64,000 bases of DNA from Ariolimax columbianus (Eukaryota > Mollusca > Gastropoda > Stylommatophora > Arionidae), in contig JAVGWX010000019.1 of the NCBI GenBank assembly GCA_036924085.1, forward strand, positions 18,672,631-18,736,630, in the 5' to 3' direction. Numbering within the stretch: position 1 is the first letter of the stretch; each line of letters starts with the position of its first letter. Of the stretch, positions 54,301-60,300 are shown piece by piece. The translations under genes were made by a program, and so were the position numbers. Under the pieces are notes generated by a model. That model was not told the DNA's origin, searched no databases, and saw only the letters and a program-made list of their open reading frames with translations.

Positions 54301-57300
54301 AAATGTGACTCCCAGATAGGTTGGGTTGTCGTTTGGCTGCAGGAATTTGCCATTTAAACTTAATTTGGTATTTTGGGGTTTTATTGAAAGCGAGAATATT
54401 GTGCATGTGGTTTTCTCCTCGTTTATTTTGACCAGCCATGAGTTCGCCCACTCTTCCAGCGATGTTAGGGCCTGCTGCATCCGATTTCTTGCTATGGTGA
54501 GATTCTTTTCAGAGGTCCACATAGCCAGATCGTCTGCAAACATTGAGCTATGGACTCTCCTTGGTATATTCTCTGTAATGTCGTCTATATATACCAGGAA
54601 GGGTGTGGGTGACAGTACTCCCCCTTGGGGTACTCCCTGCTCGAGTGTCACCTTTTTGCTCATCTGCCCTTGTACTTGGACTCTGGCCGTTCTTTGTTTG
54701 AGGTAGTGGTTGATCCACTTGTACATTTTCCCACCAACATCACTTCTTCTTAGCTTGACTCTAAGTCCGTCTTTCCAGACTTTGTCAAATGTTCCTAATA
54801 TCCAATCTGGATCTTTCTTTAGTTAATTTGTAGCTATGCCTTCCTGTTCTTGTAGGTGGTTGTATTTTGAAAAACTTGTTATAGTCTAATTTATCTGATC
54901 CTTTCATTATCTTATAAACCTGTATTAAGTAACCTCAAATTCTTCTCTTTTCTAGACACTGAAGGCCGGTTTTTCTCAGTCTTTCCTCATAACTGAAATT
55001 CTGGAATCCCACTATCAGCTTTGTCGCTCTTTTTTGTATCCTTTCCAGCATGTTTATATCATGTCTATGATAAGGACTCCACACCTGTACACAGTACTCC
55101 AATCTAGGTTTAACTAATGCTTTATACAGTTTTACTATCACTTCCTTGCTCCTATGTTTAATATTTTTTTTTATCATACCTAACATTGCATTTGCATTTA
55201 TTTCACTGCTATCTGGACTTGCTCACTCACTTTACGTGTATGATCTATTATAACTTGTCTAAATGCATTATAATGTTTTCTTTGATTGACTCTTAACAAT
55301 TTACAGACTATGCTCATTAAACTCACCGGTCTATAATTTGTTTGAACTGATTTTTTGCCCTATTTGAAAAAGGGGATAACTCCTGCATCTTTCCAATCCC
55401 GTGGAACAATCCCTTTTGCAAGTGATTGATAACACAATACAGCCAATGGCTTTGCTAGTTGGTCTCTAATTTCAAACAGCAATTTTGGACAAATACCATC
55501 TTGACCCGGACATTTATCCACTTTCAACCCCTCCAATTTTTTAAAAACATTTCCTCTGTAATACAGATCGATCTTAATCCTGTTGTATCCATGTCTCTTT
55601 GAAAAATATCTATAGGCTCTGGGATCTTGGAGCAGTCCTCTTTTGTGTAGACTGTGCCAAATTACTGATTGAGTGGATTAGCTGCCTCCCTATTCTCACT
55701 TATTATTTTTCCTGTGCCGTCTATGAGATGGCCTACTTTGTCTTTCATTCTTTGTTTATTTCTAACATAAAAAAAAGAAGCTTTTACTAACAGTCTTGAT
55801 CCTTTGAGCAAATTTTTTTTTTCAAACATGTAGAGGAAAAAACAAATGTACAAATACCACTTTCAGAGACTCAGTAATGTGCCATGCTTTCTGAAAGGAG
55901 AATTCATGTGGGAAATTAAAATCTTGGATCGCATCGGAATGAGATTCAATACACTTTTCAATTGTTATATATTAGAAACTGAGTTGGGGATGTAAGCTGC
56001 ATTACACCATGATGGCTAAACATCTATGGCAATGTAAGCAGTACAACACTATGATGGCTAAACATCTGTGGCTATGTAAGCAGTACAACACTATGATGGT
56101 TAAACATCTGTGGCAATGTAAGAGTTCAACACCATGATGGCTAAACATATGTGGCAATGTAAGCAGTACAACACTATGATGGTTAAACATCTGTGGCAAT
56201 GTAAGCAGTACAACACCATGATGGCTAAACATATGTGGCAATGTAAGCAGTACAACACCATGATGGCTAAACATCTGTGGCAATGTAAGCAGTACAACAC
56301 TATGATGGCTAAACATCTGTGGCAATGTAAGCAGTACAACACCATGATGGCTAAACATCTTTGGCAATGTAAGAATTCAACACCATGATGGCTAAACATC
56401 TGTGGCAATGTAGGAATACAACACCATGATGGCTAAACATCTGTGGCAATGTAAGCAGTACAACATCTGTTTCCGTTTCTATGAAACGACTTCACTGCAC
56501 TCCAAGCATACCCATAGATGCCGAGTCTCTCTCAGCAAATGGCGTAGGGTATGGATGCTGATGGTCCCTGTAGCTCGCTGGTTGTACACTTTCCTTCTCT
56601 GTCCTCTCATGCGTCCTACTCCGCTCGAACCTGGTTTAATGTCAAAACTTTTCAGCCTGTGGATTGCTGCTTCGTCTATTGCGGTGTGCTCATCTAAGAG
56701 GCAGTCATTGATTGATTTCAAAATGTAATTCCTATCCATCACTAGTGTGCCCATGATGGGAGCTTGTGAAGCCAAGGTGTCAGCTCTTTCGTTGCCCTGA
56801 ACCACACCATGATGAGGACAGTAGATCTATGGCAACACCTGGAGGTTTGAGGCCTCAAGAGCTGCTATCCACTCGCAGCTAAGCCATTCCTTCTGTACCT
56901 TCTGAAATACGGCTTGCGCATCTGTCATGATGACTGCCCTTGTTAAAAAAGTCTCAGATATCCATTTCAGTGCTGAGATCACTGCTTCCGTCTCTGCCAA
57001 AGACGGATGTCATGTGTCGGACCGAAAGGTGCAAATATTGCAGTCAATCTGTAAACTAGCAGCACGATGCATTCCGTTCTCCGGACTACATCCTGCAACT
57101 TGTTCAGGGCTTGGTAGTGGGAGATTAAGAACGAACGCAGAAGAAGAAGTATCAGATATCCATCTCAGCGCCGACATCACCGCTTCCATCTCCATTCTTA
57201 GACTGGAGGTTGTTGATATGTACAACACCACGATGGCTAAACGTCTGAGGCAATGTCAGAAGCACAACACCATGATGTATATATAGCTTGGCTTGGCTTC

Positions 57301-60300
57301 GTTTGTTCTCAATCTCCCGCTACCAAATCCTGAAAGGGCTTAAGTAGCAGAATGTAGTCCAGAGAACGAAATGTGTTGTGTCGTCATTTACAGCTTGACT
57401 GCGATATTTGCACCTTTCGGTCCAACATATCCGACTTCAGCAAGCATTTTGTGAGTACCGGGTTAGCATTCCCTCTTCGATCCCTTCTCCTAAGCCAGTC
57501 TGCCTGCAGCAGCCTGTTATCCAGGATCACCGCTTGGAGGTGTAGAAGGGTCTTGGCAGCTCTGGTTTGCTGGCCCTGACGCTAGCAGTCAGCTATGGGT
57601 CGCTGACCACTGCAGCTCATGTGCTGCTGACCACTGCAGCTCATGTGCTGCTGACCACTGCAGCTCATGTGCTGCTCAGCATCTTGATCTCTGATGTATA
57701 TATATATCATTTGTGTTGCTGTGAGAAACTCACTGTAGTCACCATGTTTTGAAAAACAGGACCTGTTAAATATCCACAATGCAGTCTGCCCCTATGCTCT
57801 TACTGGAATATACACAAAAATTACGGAACAATATTTGAACATTTGAATGGCTTACCTGTTGTGGTATCAATGCCTTTCGTCTGTTATATACAACACGCCC
57901 CATATAGCCAACAAAACTGCCCAAATGCCAGTCTATGCCCCCGATGGACATAAGGCCTTCCGTGTCATCCATATACATGTTCTCAGAACTGTAAGCACCA
58001 TGATTAACACATCTGATTAGTTAGTCAGTCAGTTATCAGATAAGTGCCATTTCTATATCTTACTGAATTGTAATTGTAAAGATCAGTTTGTTATTTTAAT
58101 TTATGCTGCCACCAGTCCCTAATGACAACCTTTTGGTCACAAAACAGGATTTTGTTTTTGGTATTTTGCTCATTTAAAACTAGCACATGGAAATGACAAA
58201 CAGAAATATGAACGTAATTTTCTCGTATTTTTGTTTTTCCTATGTATTACAGGAAACATATGTGTAAAATCTGTGGACTGTTCTATTATTTAAAACATTT
58301 GATTCACAATTGATTGTTTTATGTTTTAAGATTACTTACTTACTTACTTAGTCGCTCCTCTTCTACCGTGAGGTGTAGAGGTATGTTTTAAGATATTACT
58401 TATTAATAGTGGAGCCTATGTGGTCTATCGGTGACCTTAGTTTACAATTCCAACATATCAAGTTCAAATCAGGTTATGCTTAGTTTGACAGACCCGGCAT
58501 GTCATTGGTTTTTTTCATAGTTTAACTGTTTCTCCCAGTAAACCCAGCTGTAAATGGGTACCTGACAAAGTCAGGAGAAAATTTTTAAGCCGCCACAAGA
58601 GATAAAGAGTTTGTGCTCTGTAGTTGGCACCCCTCTTTTATCTGCATCTGCTTTTTGTGCCTCTTCGGGTCGTAGGTTAGTCCATTCATGGATGTTGTTA
58701 TCCATGTTAGCCTTCGCTTGCCCTGTATCTTGTAGTATGGTATTTGCATGGCCCTAGGACAACGAGATGTGGCCATACCAAGTCAGCTTTCGCCTTTTGA
58801 TCATTATGAGGAGGTCGTCGTACAGTCCACTTACATTTTCAATTCTTCTACGTATTTCATCATTTGTGATACAGGCTTTGTAAGTGATATTAAGAAGTTT
58901 TCTAAAAACATATCATCTCTATTCTTCTCTGGAGGTCTGCTGTAATGGTCCATGTTTCGCAGACGTAGAGAAATATCAAAGGAACCAGTGAACTTAATAG
59001 TCTGACCTTTATGGCGAGGGAGAGTCGTTTATCTTTCCATATAGCTTTCTATCGTGCAAGCGCAGCTGTTGTTTGTGCTATTCTGGATATGACCTCTGGT
59101 TTTGATCAGTCATCACTAATGATTGAGCCCAGATGCTTGAAGAAGTTCCCTTTTTCAAGCTCTTGTCTATTTGCTTTGATCACTGCGTTCATTCTTTCAG
59201 TGTTGTTGGTCATCAACTTTGACTTTTCCGCATTTATATCCATATCATAATCCTGCACTGCTACATCCAGTCTTCGGATCAATTCCCAATGATCTCTCTC
59301 AGTCCCCGCCAAAGTCTTCAGTAAAGGGAAAGATGGTTATTGTTCTATCCCCTATCCTTACGGTGCCAACATGATCTTAAAAGGGCATTACACATAATTC
59401 TTTCTAGGAATATATTGAAGAGTGTCGGGGAGAGTATATATCCTTGTCTTATGCTGACGGATGAACCATTCACCCATTTTTCTATCCACGAAGACTGCTC
59501 TTGTTGCCTTATCATACAGATTCTTGATAACTCTCCAAATGTTACTGTTGATGTTATATCTTCATTGTTGCCCATAGAGCATCATGTCAGACTCTATTAA
59601 ATACCTTTTTACACTATCAATTCAGCAACAAAATTGATGTCGCATGAACAAATCATCATTCCATTTAATGTGGTCTAATAAAAAACAGTTTAAGATCACT
59701 TGTTTAGTATATTGAAGTCTCAAATACTTTATTGACTTGACTTAACTTCGTTCGTTCTCAATCTTCCGCTACCAAACTCTGAAAAGGGCTTAAGTAGTAC
59801 AATGTAGTCCAGAGAATGGAATGCGTTGTGTAGTAGTTTAAAGCTTGACTGCGATATTTGCACCTTTCTGTCCAGCATATTCGATTTAAGCAAGCCTTTT
59901 TTTAGTACCGGGTTAGCATTCCCTCTGCGATCCCTTCTCCTTAGCCTGTTGCAGCCTGTTATCCAGGATCACCGCATGGAGGTGTGGAAGGGTCTTGGCA
60001 GCTCTGGTTCGTTGGTCCTGATGCAAGCAGTCAGCTAGGGGTCACTGAACGCTGCAGCTCATGTGCTGCTCTGCATCTTGATCCCAAATACTTTATTGAC
60101 TAAGACAGTACTACTATGAGACCACCTTCACGATGAATTCATAAAGAATACAGCAGCAACAATGACTATTAAAGTTAATAAATGTGTGCTTACTATGTAT
60201 GGGTAGTCCAAAAGCCATCCTTCAACTCTGGGCCATAGTTCACATAAAGAATCCACTGACAGAAATTAAACACATTTAGTAAAGCATTTCCACATGACTA

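Noticed and set aside
56002..56408. Repetitive His-rich frames (MFSHHGVVLLTLPQ)
   Set aside because: Translation of the 42-bp minisatellite, not a protein.
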